Program-made: the position numbers and the translations under genes
Shown here: in pieces, positions 33,014 through 41,915 of the stretch
Numbering within the stretch: the first letter of the stretch is position 1
Layout: the number at the start of each line of letters is the position of its first letter
The notes under the pieces: model-generated
Seen by the model: only the letters and a program-made list of their open reading frames with translations
Database searches by the model: none
Told to the model about the DNA's origin: nothing
NCBI GenBank assembly: GCA_024280995.1
Contig: JAMXLM010000007.1
Coordinates: 1 to 64,000, forward strand
Direction of reading: 5' to 3'
From: Candidatus Dormiibacterota bacterium
GTDB taxonomy: Bacteria; Chloroflexota; Dormibacteria; Dormibacterales; Dormibacteraceae
Length of the DNA stretch: 64,000 nucleotides

Positions 33014-33965
33014 GGCGGTAATCGAAACACGCGGTTTGCGCCGCGTGTTCAAGTCACGACAGCGACAGGTCGAGGCGGTCGCGGGCGTCGATCTCAACGT
33101 CGTGCGCGGCGAGATCTTCGGCTTCCTGGGTCCCAACGGGGCCGGCAAGACGACGACGCTTCGCATGCTGGCGACTCTCCTGCCGCCGAGCGGAGGCACG
33201 GCGCATGTGGCGGGATGCGACCTCGCAACTCAGCCGGGGAAGATCCGGGAACGAATCGGCTACGTCGGCCAGGCCGGCGGCGCCGACCGCGAGATCACCG
33301 GACGCACCGAGCTCGTCTTCCAGGGCCGTCTTTATGGCCTGTCCGTTTCCGCGGCGCAAAAGCGCGCGGCGGAGCTGATTGACATGCTCGAGCTGGAAGG
33401 CGCGGCGGACCGCAAGGTCGGCACCTACTCGGGCGGCCAGAAGCGCCGCCTCGACATCGGGCTCGGCCTCGTCCACAATCCACAGCTCCTGTTCCTCGAC
33501 GAGCCGACGACGGGCCTCGACCCGCAGAGCCGCGCCCGCGTGTGGGAAGAGGTGCGCAAGATGCACGACCGCGGAACGACCGTCTTCCTCACCACGCACT
33601 ACCTGGACGAGGCGGACGCCCTTTGCGACCGCGTCGCCATCATCGACTACGGCAGGATCGTCGCCGAGGGCACGCCCGAGGAGCTGAAGCGCGCCATCGC
33701 CGGCGACGTGGTCACGTTCACCGTCGCGGGTGAGCCCCAGGTCGCGCTGAATCTGGTGAAGGACCAGCAGTTCGTCCGCGAGTCGAGCGTCGAGGACGGC
33801 GCCATACATCTATATGTGGATCGCGGCGAGGTTGCGATGCCCGCGATCCTCCGCCTGCTCGACGGCGCGGGCCTCCAGCTGATGACGGTCGAGCTGCACC
33901 GGCCGAGCCTGGACGACGTCTTCCTGCGCAGAACTGGGCGCTCGCTGCGGGAGGCGGCGGCATGA
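32994..33965 (+). CDS. ABC exporter ATPase (daunorubicin-type)
   Basis: 323 residues. Walker A is G46-PNGAGKT-53, the signature YSGGQKRRLDIGLGLV, and Walker B LLFLDEPTTGLDP. A C-terminal domain ends HRPSLDDVFLRRTGRSLREA, the DrrA-family tail. ATG 32994 lies inside the end of the LysR gene. Its stop overlaps the permease start by 4 bases. Substrate unknown. Confidence 0.92.
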   Translation: MDGAGPEAVIETRGLRRVFKSRQRQVEAVAGVDLNVVRGEIFGFLGPNGAGKTTTLRMLATLLPPSGGTAHVAGCDLATQPGKIRERIGYVGQAGGADREITGRTELVFQGRLYGLSVSAAQKRAAELIDMLELEGAADRKVGTYSGGQKRRLDIGLGLVHNPQLLFLDEPTTGLDPQSRARVWEEVRKMHDRGTTVFLTTHYLDEADALCDRVAIIDYGRIVAEGTPEELKRAIAGDVVTFTVAGEPQVALNLVKDQQFVRESSVEDGAIHLYVDRGEVAMPAILRLLDGAGLQLMTVELHRPSLDDVFLRRTGRSLREAAA

Positions 33966-34723
33966 AGCTCATCCGCGACACCTGGCTCGTCTTCGGCCGC
34001 TACTTCGGTCTTTTCATCCACAACCCACTCTGGGTGGCGGTCGGCGTGCTGCAGCCCGTGCTTTACCTGGTCCTCTTTGCGCCGCTGCTCAAGCCGCTCC
34101 AGAACATGCCGGGCTTTCCGCGCGGTGGGGCCTACAACGTCTTCGTCCCCGCGCTGCTCGTGCAGCTCGGGATGTTCGGAGCCGCCGGCGTCGGGTTCAG
34201 CCTCATCTCGGAGCTTCGCTTCGGCGTCATCGAGCGGCTGCGCGTGACCCCAGTGAGCCGAGTGGCACTGCTCTTCGGCCGCGCCCTGCGCGACATGCTC
34301 TCGATCGCGGTTCAGTCGCTGATCCTGATCCTGATCGCCTTGCCGTTCGGGCTGAGCATCAACCCCATCGGCATCATCGTCGTGCTGGGATTGATCGGGC
34401 TCATCGGCCTGCTCACCGCCTCGATCGCTTACGCCGTCGCGCTGGCGGTGAAGAGCGAGGACAGCTACGCGCCGATCGTCTTCACGTCGACGCTGCCGAT
34501 CCTGTTGACGTCTGGCGTGCTGCTGCCGCTGGGCCTGGCGCCACAGTGGCTGAAGAACATCGCCGCCTTCAACCCGCTTTCGTACGCGGTCGACGCCGCC
34601 CGCGCGATCTTCCTCGCGCACCTCAGCGATCCGAGCGTGCTGAAGGGCGTCGTCATCCTGGCCGTGCTCTCGGTCGTCGCCGTCGTCATCGGCGCGCGCC
34701 AGTTCGGCCGGGCTGTCGCCTAG
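33962..34723 (+). CDS. ABC-2 permease (DrrB-like)
   Basis: 253 residues and six membrane segments. It begins LIRDTWLVFGRYFGLFIHNP, and the core GVIERLRVTPVSRVALLFGR precedes the third helix. The FNPLSYAVDAARAIF motif near the end is typical of the DrrB family. It is coupled to the ATPase by ATGA. It is convergent with the flavin oxidoreductase (stops overlap by 4 bases). Confidence 0.9.
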   Translation: MKLIRDTWLVFGRYFGLFIHNPLWVAVGVLQPVLYLVLFAPLLKPLQNMPGFPRGGAYNVFVPALLVQLGMFGAAGVGFSLISELRFGVIERLRVTPVSRVALLFGRALRDMLSIAVQSLILILIALPFGLSINPIGIIVVLGLIGLIGLLTASIAYAVALAVKSEDSYAPIVFTSTLPILLTSGVLLPLGLAPQWLKNIAAFNPLSYAVDAARAIFLAHLSDPSVLKGVVILAVLSVVAVVIGARQFGRAVA

Positions 34724-35664
34724 CCGGACACCGATATCGGCTCATCGGCGACTTTCGGCATCACGTCGGCGGCGAGTCGCTCCATCTGCTCGGCGTGGTC
34801 GAAGAGCGGATTGAAGAGGATCATCTCGGCGCCCGCGGCCCGGACCTCGAGGAGCGCGTCGGCGCAATCGTCAGGCGTGCCGGAGACCCCGAGCAGGTCC
34901 AGGTTCCGCATCCGGAAGTAGCCGTACATGCGGACCATCGCCTCGTCCAGACGCTGTTTTGCGCGCCGGCGGTCGTCATCGACCGCGATGTACACGCGTT
35001 TGGCGATTCGGAACGTCGACGGATCGCGACGCTGATCCTCGAGCGCCTTGCGCACAACGCCGGCCTGCTCGACGAACTGCGCCGTCGTCTGCGAGCCCGC
35101 GCCCATGAAACCGTCGCCGAGCGCCACCGCCCGCTGCAGCGCTGCGGGCTGGCTGGCGCCGAACCATAGTGGCGGGCGCGGCTTCTGCACCGGCTTCGGC
35201 TCCATCGCCGCATCATGCAGCTGCCAGAAGCGCCCATCGAAATTCACGCGCGGTTGCGACCACAGCGCCTCCATCAGCTGGACCTGCTCTGTGAAGCGGG
35301 CGACGAGCGTGGTCGGGTCGACTGCGAACGCGGTGAACATGCGAAACCTTCCGCCCACAGTGATGCCGACCTCGAGCCGGCCGGCGCTCAGCTGGTCGAG
35401 CGAGCTGATGCTCTTGGCGAGATGGACCGGGCTGTAGAGAGGAAGGACGAACATCGCGCACCCCAGGCGGAGTCGCTCAGTGCACGCCGCGGCGTAGGCG
35501 AGTGTCTCCACCGGACCCAGGTCCGGCATGGTGCCGATGATCTGCTCGCCAACCCAGGCGCTCTCGAAAGGAAGCTCTTCAGCTCGCTTCAGAAACGAAC
35601 CAAATCCAACCGGGTCGAATCGTCCCTCTTCGGCAAACTGCGGAATCGAGATCGCAAACCGCAT
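34720..35664 (-). CDS. LLM-class (luciferase-like) flavin-dependent oxidoreductase
   Basis: 314 residues in a TIM-barrel pattern: AISIPQFAEEGRFDPVGFGS, then LGCAMFVLPLYSPVHLAKSI, SLDQLSAGRLEVGITVGGRF and PPLWFGASQPAALQRAVALG. Family members use F420 or FMN. The substrate is not visible. Start ATG 35664 follows GGGGGCACGTGAA, a distant SD. It lies just downstream of the tRNA-Pro on the same strand. Confidence 0.87.
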   Translation of the reverse strand: MRFAISIPQFAEEGRFDPVGFGSFLKRAEELPFESAWVGEQIIGTMPDLGPVETLAYAAACTERLRLGCAMFVLPLYSPVHLAKSISSLDQLSAGRLEVGITVGGRFRMFTAFAVDPTTLVARFTEQVQLMEALWSQPRVNFDGRFWQLHDAAMEPKPVQKPRPPLWFGASQPAALQRAVALGDGFMGAGSQTTAQFVEQAGVVRKALEDQRRDPSTFRIAKRVYIAVDDDRRRAKQRLDEAMVRMYGYFRMRNLDLLGVSGTPDDCADALLEVRAAGAEMILFNPLFDHAEQMERLAADVMPKVADEPISVSG

Positions 35665-35694
35665 TTCACGTGCCCCCGTTAGCCGGCTCGAAAC

Positions 35695-35771
35695 TGGTCG
35701 GGGAGGCGGGATTTGAACCCGCGACCCCCTGGCCCCCAGCCAGGTGCGCTTCCGGGCTACGCCACTCCCCG
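35695..35771 (-). tRNA. tRNA-Pro (anticodon GGG)
   Basis: Acceptor CGGGGAG pairs with CTCCCCG, discriminator A, and CCA is encoded. The anticodon stem CCTGG/CCAGG holds CTGGGGG. The T-arm is GCGGGTTCAAATCCCGC. Confidence 0.95.
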
Positions 35772-35818
35772 ACGAAGCAGTAATCGTAGCGGCCGAATGC
35801 TTGACGGCCTCCGGCGCC

Positions 35819-36199
35819 CTACATCCCCAACGTCCCGATCACGAACAGGTTGCCCTCGGTGTCCTTGACCCAGGCCTGCTTCGAACCGTCCGGCAGCTCG
35901 AGGATCCCGTCCACGGTCTTGAAGTCAGGCATGTCGTAGTCCTCGACCTTGACGCCTCTGCCCTTCAGCTCCTTGACCGTGCCCTCGACGTCATCGACGC
36001 TCACCCCCATCTGCGTGTGCGTGCCGGAGGCTTTGCCTGAGCTAGGGAAGACGTTGAAGGTCGTACCGCCGACCCGATACGTGACGCCGCCATCGGGCGT
36101 CTCGTGGTCAGGCTTGAACCCGAGCTTCCGCTCGTAAAAATCGCGCGCGCGTTTGATGTCCTGTGCCGGTAACGCCACTCCAACTCGCTTCGCATCCAC
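35819..36199 (-). CDS. VOC-family (glyoxalase/bleomycin-resistance-like) protein
   Basis: 126 residues. VGVALPAQDIKRARDFYERK, then GFKPDHETPDGGVTYRVGG, MGVSVDDVEGTVKELKGRG and ILELPDGSKQAWVKDTEGNL are the two beta-alpha-beta-beta-beta repeats of this metal-binding fold. Substrate unknown. The start is GTG 36199 with AAGGAGGG 9 bases upstream. It lies 16 bases after the Lhr gene. Confidence 0.82.
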   Translation of the reverse strand: MDAKRVGVALPAQDIKRARDFYERKLGFKPDHETPDGGVTYRVGGTTFNVFPSSGKASGTHTQMGVSVDDVEGTVKELKGRGVKVEDYDMPDFKTVDGILELPDGSKQAWVKDTEGNLFVIGTLGM

Positions 36200-36215
36200 A
36201 GTTGGTTGCCCTCCT

Positions 36216-39200
36216 TCAGTTGCGGGTTCCGTAAGCGACCAGGCTGCGATGCGTCGCCGAGAATCCGGCCTCGCGCAGCACACTTCGCAGGGGCGACTCC
36301 AGCACCGGTGCGCCGTCCACCTTCTGCAGCTCGACCTTTCCGGCGCTCGCGGCCAGCGCGACCAGCGCTTGCAGGTGCGCGAGCCCCACCTCACCGTTGG
36401 TGAGCAGCGACCGGCCCCCGCGCTCGAGGTACAGCACCAGCCTGCCGTCGTCGAGCACGCAGTAAGCGCCGGCGGCCCGGCTCATCCGCCCGTCCGACTC
36501 GGGCCAGGGGACGATGGTGCCGTAAGCGTTCGCCGGATCGGTGGCGGCCAGCGCAACCACGCCTCCCCCTGATTCGCGGAGTGACCGAAGCCTGTCGACA
36601 GCGCCGGGCAGCGCGAACTGCGACCCGCCGAGACCCTCGACGAAGTAACCGCGGCGGATCCGGCCCGACTCCTCCATCGCGCGGAGCACCGGGTAGAGGC
36701 TGGCGAAGCCGCCGGGCCAGCTCTCACCGGTGACGGCCTCGCGCGTCAGCACGCCATGGCGCTGCAGGAGGACGCCCGCCTCTGAGTGAAGGCGTTCGGT
36801 GGCGTTGGCTCCGCCGCCGATCAGGTCAGCGACAAGGGACCAGCGACCGGTCGCGCGTGGCTGGATGAGGCGCGGCATGCGTGGCTTTCGGGCGGGCCGG
36901 CGCGACGCCGGACCGAGCAGCCGCAGCGGCGCGAACGTGTCGTTGGTCACCTCCCCTGCCCAGACGAGGTCCCAGAGGGCATCGAGCATCACGTCTTGGT
37001 CTAGAAGGGCGCCCTGCGCGCGCCCGGCGTCCCCGCCGCCGCACGAGTTGTAGAGGTCGCGGAAGAAGCTCGCCCCGCGCGCCCCAAGATGTGCGCGCAA
37101 CCGCGCGTGCAGGTCCGTGTCGGGAACGTCGGCCGGCGGGCTGACCAGGCGTGGCGCATCCCCACGCAGGTAGAGGGCGACGCGGCCGTCGGTCGTGCCC
37201 AGCGATCCGCGGCCGACCCACACGACCTCGCCCATCGACACCAGCTCGTCGAGCAGGCGGGGGTTGTAGTTGGCCATCCGGGTGGCGATGACGTCTCGCT
37301 CGATGACCGAGGCGGGCAACCCCAGGCCCTGAAGCTGGAACACGACTTCCAGCAGGCGGTCCGTCCCCTGCGCGCGCACACCGACCCCGTGCCAGGCGGG
37401 CAGGAATCGGGCCAGGGCCTCCTGCGGGACGGACTCGACCTCGCGACGGAGCGCCGCGAGAGACCGGCGGCGAAGGGTGCGAAGGACGTCGGGATGGCAG
37501 TATTCACGTCCCTCCGCGGCCTTGCGGAACTCGCCGGCAACGATGTCTCCCCGAGCCGCGAGATGCGACAGCGCACCATCGACGGCCGTGGCCGGCAGCC
37601 CCCACCGCTTCGCCGGCTCGGCCGTCACGAACGGCACGTGCGTCCGTGCGTAGCGGCGAAGCAGGGCTTCGAGCGGCGACTGTCCAGCCTCGAGGAAGAC
37701 CTCGGGCAGGCCCACGGGAAGGCTCGCGCCCAGCGCGTCGCGATACCGGCCCGCATCCTCGGCCGCGATCCACCGTTCTTGGCCGGCGATGCGTGTGACC
37801 ACCGCGCGGCGCTCCTTGACCAGAAGGTCCAGCCAATCCATGCCGACGCCGCGCGCCGCCGCCTCGTCTGCGGAGAGATCGCCGAGCCGGGCGAGCAGGT
37901 CGTGCGCCTCGTCGACATCGCGCGGGAATCTTTCAGGCAGCAGGCCCTGCAGCTCGAGCTCGACGGCGGCGATCGCCTCCGGGTCCAGCAGCTCACGCAG
38001 ATCCTCGGAACCGAGGAGCTCGGCCAGCAGATCGCGATCCAGCGTCAGCGCCTGGGCGCGCCGTTCCGCGAGTGGCTGGTCGCCTTCGTACATGTACTCG
38101 GCGACATAGGAGAAGAGGAGTGACGACGCGAAAGGCGAAGCCCGTTCCGTGTCGACCGACACCACGCGGATCTCGCGCGACCGAATCGAGCGCAACAGAG
38201 ACGTGAGCGCCGGCATGTCGAAGTGGTCGCTCATCACCTCTCGCCACGTCTCGGCGAGGATCGGGAAGTCGTCGTATTGACCTGCGACCTGGAGCAGGTT
38301 GGCGCTCCGCATCCGCTGCTGCCACAGAGGCGTCCGCTGTCCAGGACGGCGCTTCGGCAGCAGCAGGGAGCGCGCCGCGTTGTCCCGGAACCGCGCCGCG
38401 AACAGCGCCGAGACCGGCAGTTGCGCGGACACCAGCGCGTTCACCTCCTCCGGGTCGAGGATCAGCTGGTCCAGCGACGGCGGGGCCTCGACCTCCGGCA
38501 GGTGCATCGCGATTCCGTCGTCGGTCCACAATGCCCGCGCGTCGACTCCGAGCGTCTCGCGCAGTCGCGCCTCCAGGGCGAATGCGAGAGGAGCGTGCAC
38601 CCGCCCTCCGAATGGGGTGTGCAGACACACACGCCAATCGCCGATCTCGTCGCGGAACCGCTCGACGACGATGGTGCGGTCGTCGGGCACCGATCCCGTG
38701 GCGGCGGCCTGGTCGTCCAGGTAGGTCAGCAGGTTCTTGATGGCGAGGTCGTCGAATCCGGCGCGCTCACGCAGGCGTTTGGCGGCGGCGTCGGGCGTCA
38801 TGCCACGCAGCTCACGCACCATCTTGCCGAGCGCCGCGCCCAGCTCGACCGGCCGGCTCGGAGCGTCTGCCTTCCAGAACGCGATCTTGCCCGGCTCGCC
38901 CGGAGCGGGCGAGACCAGGACGTGCGAGGGAGTGATGTCGACGATCCGCCAGGTCGACGCGCCCAGGACGAACGTCTCGCCCACGCGGGTCTCATAGACC
39001 ATCTCCTCGTCGAGCTCACCAACCCGCCGCCCGTCTTCGGCGAGGTTGACGCTGTAGAGACCGCGGTCGGGGATCGTGCCCGGATTGGTCACCGCCAGCC
39101 GCTGCGCACCGGCGCGTCCGCGCACCTTGCCGGTGACGCGGTCCCACACGATGCGCGGCCGCAGCTCGACGAACTGGTCGGACGGGTACCGCCCGCTCAG

Positions 39201-40586
39201 CATGTCGAGCACCGACTCGAAAGCGCGCGGGCCGAGGTCGCTGTAGGGATACGCCCGCCGGACGACGCGGCCGAGGGACTCCACCTCCCACTCGTCGAGC
39301 GCGCACATCGCGACCACGTGCTGGGCGAGAACGTCGAGCGGCTTGCGTGGTACGACGGTCGACTCGATCCGGCCTTCGAGCATGCCCTCGACCACGGCCG
39401 CCGACTCCAGCAGGTCGCCGCGGAACTTCGGGATGACCACGCCCTTGGAGATCTCGCCGACCGAGTGCCCGGCCCGGCCGACGCGCTGGATTCCGGCGGC
39501 GACGCTGGGCGGCGCTTCGATCTGGAGCACGAGGTCGACGGCCCCCATGTCGATGCCGAGCTCGAGGGTCGATGTTGCGACGAGTCCGCGAAGCTGTCCG
39601 GCTTTCAGCTGGTCCTCGATGAGCAGCCTCTGCTCACGGGCGATGGAACCGTGGTGCGCGCGCACGAGGTCGTCTTCCGCGAGCTCGTTGATGCGCGCGG
39701 CGATCCGCTCCGCGAGCCGGCGGGAGTTGACGAACACGATCGTCGAGCGATGGGCCTTGATCAGCTCGAGCAATCGCGGGTAGATCGCCGGCCAGATCGA
39801 GTTCTGCCCCTTCGCGCCGTCCTCGTCCTCGGTGGTCAGGCGCGTCATGTCCTCGACCGGGACCTGGACCTGGACGTCCATCGTCTTCAGACGGCCGGCG
39901 TCGACGATCGCCACTTCGCGATCCGAGCCGCCGAGGAAGCGGCCGACCTCCTCGAGTGGTCGCTGCGTCGCCGACAGCCCGATGCGCTGGGGCTCGACCT
40001 TCGTCAGCTCGCACAGCCGCTCCAGGCTCAGCGCGAGGTGGCTGCCACGCTTGGTCGATGCGACGGAATGAATCTCATCGACGATCAGCCAGCGGACGGA
40101 CGCGAGGATCCTTCGCGCCGCGCTCGTGAGGATCAGGAACAGAGACTCAGGCGTGGTGATGAGGATGTCGGGCGGGTGGCGCTCCATCGAACGCCGTACC
40201 TCTGTCGGCGTGTCGCCGGTGCGCAAGGCAACCTGGAGGTCGGGCGGCTTGAGACCCTGGGCCTCCATCTGCCGGCGCAGGCCGACCAGCGGCGAGCGCA
40301 GGTTGCGGTCCACGTCGTGGGCCAGCGCTTTGAGCGGCGACACATAAAGGACGCGACATCGCTCGGACTCGGGCGGCATGGGTTCGCCGGCCAGGCGATC
40401 GATGCACCACAGAAAAGCGGCGAGCGTCTTGCCACTTCCAGTCGGTGCGGCCATCAGCACGTGGCGGCCCGCCGCGACCTCGCGCCAGCCTCGCTCCTGC
40501 ACCGCCGTCGGCTCCGCGAAGGCTGCTCGGAACCAGTCGCGCGCGGGCGCCGAGAAGAGATCGAGAGCCTCCAAAACCTGTCCCAC
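36216..40586 (-). CDS. lhr: Lhr-type ATP-dependent DNA helicase (large)
   Basis: 1456 residues, near the usual 1500. Motif I is MAAPTGSGKTLAAFLWCIDR near residue 45, motif II WLIVDEIHSVASTKRGSH, then LSATQRPLEEVGRFLGG. The second RecA domain has AHHGSIAREQRLLIEDQLKA and QRVGRAGHSVGEISKGVVIP. The long C-terminal half matches the Lhr core and winged-helix/DUF4145-type parts. It moves on single-stranded DNA and acts in repair. The start is GTG 40586, 7 bases after TAACGT with TTGTTT at -35 (17-base spacer), so the mRNA is leaderless. Confidence 0.92.
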   Translation of the reverse strand: MGQVLEALDLFSAPARDWFRAAFAEPTAVQERGWREVAAGRHVLMAAPTGSGKTLAAFLWCIDRLAGEPMPPESERCRVLYVSPLKALAHDVDRNLRSPLVGLRRQMEAQGLKPPDLQVALRTGDTPTEVRRSMERHPPDILITTPESLFLILTSAARRILASVRWLIVDEIHSVASTKRGSHLALSLERLCELTKVEPQRIGLSATQRPLEEVGRFLGGSDREVAIVDAGRLKTMDVQVQVPVEDMTRLTTEDEDGAKGQNSIWPAIYPRLLELIKAHRSTIVFVNSRRLAERIAARINELAEDDLVRAHHGSIAREQRLLIEDQLKAGQLRGLVATSTLELGIDMGAVDLVLQIEAPPSVAAGIQRVGRAGHSVGEISKGVVIPKFRGDLLESAAVVEGMLEGRIESTVVPRKPLDVLAQHVVAMCALDEWEVESLGRVVRRAYPYSDLGPRAFESVLDMLSGRYPSDQFVELRPRIVWDRVTGKVRGRAGAQRLAVTNPGTIPDRGLYSVNLAEDGRRVGELDEEMVYETRVGETFVLGASTWRIVDITPSHVLVSPAPGEPGKIAFWKADAPSRPVELGAALGKMVRELRGMTPDAAAKRLRERAGFDDLAIKNLLTYLDDQAAATGSVPDDRTIVVERFRDEIGDWRVCLHTPFGGRVHAPLAFALEARLRETLGVDARALWTDDGIAMHLPEVEAPPSLDQLILDPEEVNALVSAQLPVSALFAARFRDNAARSLLLPKRRPGQRTPLWQQRMRSANLLQVAGQYDDFPILAETWREVMSDHFDMPALTSLLRSIRSREIRVVSVDTERASPFASSLLFSYVAEYMYEGDQPLAERRAQALTLDRDLLAELLGSEDLRELLDPEAIAAVELELQGLLPERFPRDVDEAHDLLARLGDLSADEAAARGVGMDWLDLLVKERRAVVTRIAGQERWIAAEDAGRYRDALGASLPVGLPEVFLEAGQSPLEALLRRYARTHVPFVTAEPAKRWGLPATAVDGALSHLAARGDIVAGEFRKAAEGREYCHPDVLRTLRRRSLAALRREVESVPQEALARFLPAWHGVGVRAQGTDRLLEVVFQLQGLGLPASVIERDVIATRMANYNPRLLDELVSMGEVVWVGRGSLGTTDGRVALYLRGDAPRLVSPPADVPDTDLHARLRAHLGARGASFFRDLYNSCGGGDAGRAQGALLDQDVMLDALWDLVWAGEVTNDTFAPLRLLGPASRRPARKPRMPRLIQPRATGRWSLVADLIGGGANATERLHSEAGVLLQRHGVLTREAVTGESWPGGFASLYPVLRAMEESGRIRRGYFVEGLGGSQFALPGAVDRLRSLRESGGGVVALAATDPANAYGTIVPWPESDGRMSRAAGAYCVLDDGRLVLYLERGGRSLLTNGEVGLAHLQALVALAASAGKVELQKVDGAPVLESPLRSVLREAGFSATHRSLVAYGTRN

Positions 40587-40593
40587 GAAAGCA

Positions 40594-40626
40594 ACGTTAG
40601 ACACTTGCCGAGCTACAAACAAGTGT
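40594..40626 (-). promoter_or_regulatory. lhr promoter with an inverted repeat
   Basis: On the minus strand: -35 TTGTTT (40617-40622), 17-base spacer, -10 TAACGT (40594-40599), then 7 bases to GTG 40586. ACACTTG (40601-40607) and CAAGTGT (40620-40626) form a 7-bp inverted repeat that overlaps the -35 and reaches the -10. It is a candidate repressor site, possibly stress-responsive. Confidence 0.65.
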
Positions 40627-40668
40627 TCTTTACAGGCTCGACTTCAAGGACGCAGCAAACTACTCGCG

Positions 40669-41142
40669 GTGCTGGACAGGAGCCGATTCCGCGAGGTCAT
40701 GGCGAGCTTTCCCAGCGGCGTCGTCGTGCTCACCGCGTTCGGCGAAGATGGCCGTCCTCGGGGCCTGACCGTGAGCGCGTTCTGCGCGGTTTCGCTCGAC
40801 CCTCCGCTTGCCCTCGTATGCATCGACAAGACCTCGAACACGCTGCCCGCCGTCCAGCACACCGGAGGATTCACGGCCAACATCCTCGCCGCCGGTCGTG
40901 AGCAGCTGGCGCGCCGAATGGCGACCAAGCTCAGCGCCAAGTTCGACGGTCTCGAGTGGCGGCGGCCTGAGAGCAAGGCCGGCGGCCCTATTCTCGACGG
41001 CGACGCCGCGGCCTACGCGGTCTGCGCGCTCCGCGACACGATCGAGGCCGGCGACCATTGGGTCCTGATCGGTCTGGTCATGGAGGGTGACCAGCGCGAG
41101 GGCATTGCGCCGATGGTCTTCACCCGACGGGTTTACCGATGA
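40669..41142 (+). CDS. Flavin reductase-like domain protein
   Basis: 157 residues. FREVMASFPSGVVVLTAFGE, then GLTVSAFCAVSLDPPLALVC, HTGGFTANILAAGREQLARR and an EAGDHWVLIGLV strand match the FMN-binding flavin reductase family. It reduces free flavin with NAD(P)H to feed a partner monooxygenase. GTG 40669 is chosen because CAAACT lies 7 bases upstream. It is divergent from lhr. Confidence 0.85.
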   Translation: MLDRSRFREVMASFPSGVVVLTAFGEDGRPRGLTVSAFCAVSLDPPLALVCIDKTSNTLPAVQHTGGFTANILAAGREQLARRMATKLSAKFDGLEWRRPESKAGGPILDGDAAAYAVCALRDTIEAGDHWVLIGLVMEGDQREGIAPMVFTRRVYR

Positions 41143-41222
41143 TGCGACATACATCCCCGCCGGCTGGCACGGCTACTCCGTCATGACCGGTGTACCTCGC
41201 CTGGATCCTGATCACCGAGGTC

Positions 41223-41915
41223 TCAGAGAGTCGGTGACGGCCACGAAGGGATGAGCTGAACCAGGCCCGCGGAAAGCCACGCCAGCCTGTTCGTCAGCAG
41301 CAGCACTCCCATCACAACCAGCACCGCAGCGGAAGCCAGGTCGATCGCCCGCCGGTGGGCGTTGACGTACATCACCAGGGGCCGCGTGTACTCGAGCCCG
41401 AACGCGAGCGCGAGGAACGGGACCCCCAGCCCCAGGCAGTAGGCGATCATCAGGCTCAAACCCTGCGGCGTGGTGCCGACGGTCACCGCGGAGCTCAAGA
41501 CCGCGCCCAGCGTGACCCCGATGCACGGCGTCCATCCGCTTGCAAAGCCCATCCCGAGCAGGAATCCGCCCGCCGCGCCGCCGCCCTGAGGCGCGGTCTT
41601 CATCACCCGGTACTCGGTGTCGAGCAGCGGAATGCGGATTAAGCCCGCGACGTGCAGGGCCATGACGATGACGAGAACGCCGGCCACGATCGGCACGTAG
41701 GCGCGGACGGGCTGGACGGCGAACGAGAACACGTAGAAGAAGAGGATGAAGATCACCGAGAGCCCCGCCACGAAGGCCGCTCCTGCCACCGCGATGGAAC
41801 TCTTGCGCGCCCCGAGATAAGCCAGGTACGCGGGGACCAGAGGCAGCACGCACGGCGACACGAAGGATGCGAGCCCGGCGAGGAAGGCGATCGCCGGGTT
41901 GAGGCCGCTCAGCAA
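41223..41915 (-). CDS. ccdA: CcdA-type cytochrome c biogenesis / thiol-redox membrane protein
   Basis: 230 residues, six membrane helices. The two redox Cys are in LASFVSPCVLPLVPAYLAYL (near 22) and ASGWTPCIGVTLGAVLSS (near 128), as in CcdA. It carries electrons from the cytoplasm to the outside for haem or disulphide maturation. It starts at TTG 41915, 7 bases inside the end of the hydrolase gene. No partner ResA/CcsB is nearby. Confidence 0.88.
   Translation of the reverse strand: MLSGLNPAIAFLAGLASFVSPCVLPLVPAYLAYLGARKSSIAVAGAAFVAGLSVIFILFFYVFSFAVQPVRAYVPIVAGVLVIVMALHVAGLIRIPLLDTEYRVMKTAPQGGGAAGGFLLGMGFASGWTPCIGVTLGAVLSSAVTVGTTPQGLSLMIAYCLGLGVPFLALAFGLEYTRPLVMYVNAHRRAIDLASAAVLVVMGVLLLTNRLAWLSAGLVQLIPSWPSPTL

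Noticed and set aside
38223-40901. 892-codon open frame on the plus strand
   Set aside because: It is antisense to the well-supported lhr gene. The translation is Arg/His/Val-rich without a domain, as expected opposite high-GC codons.
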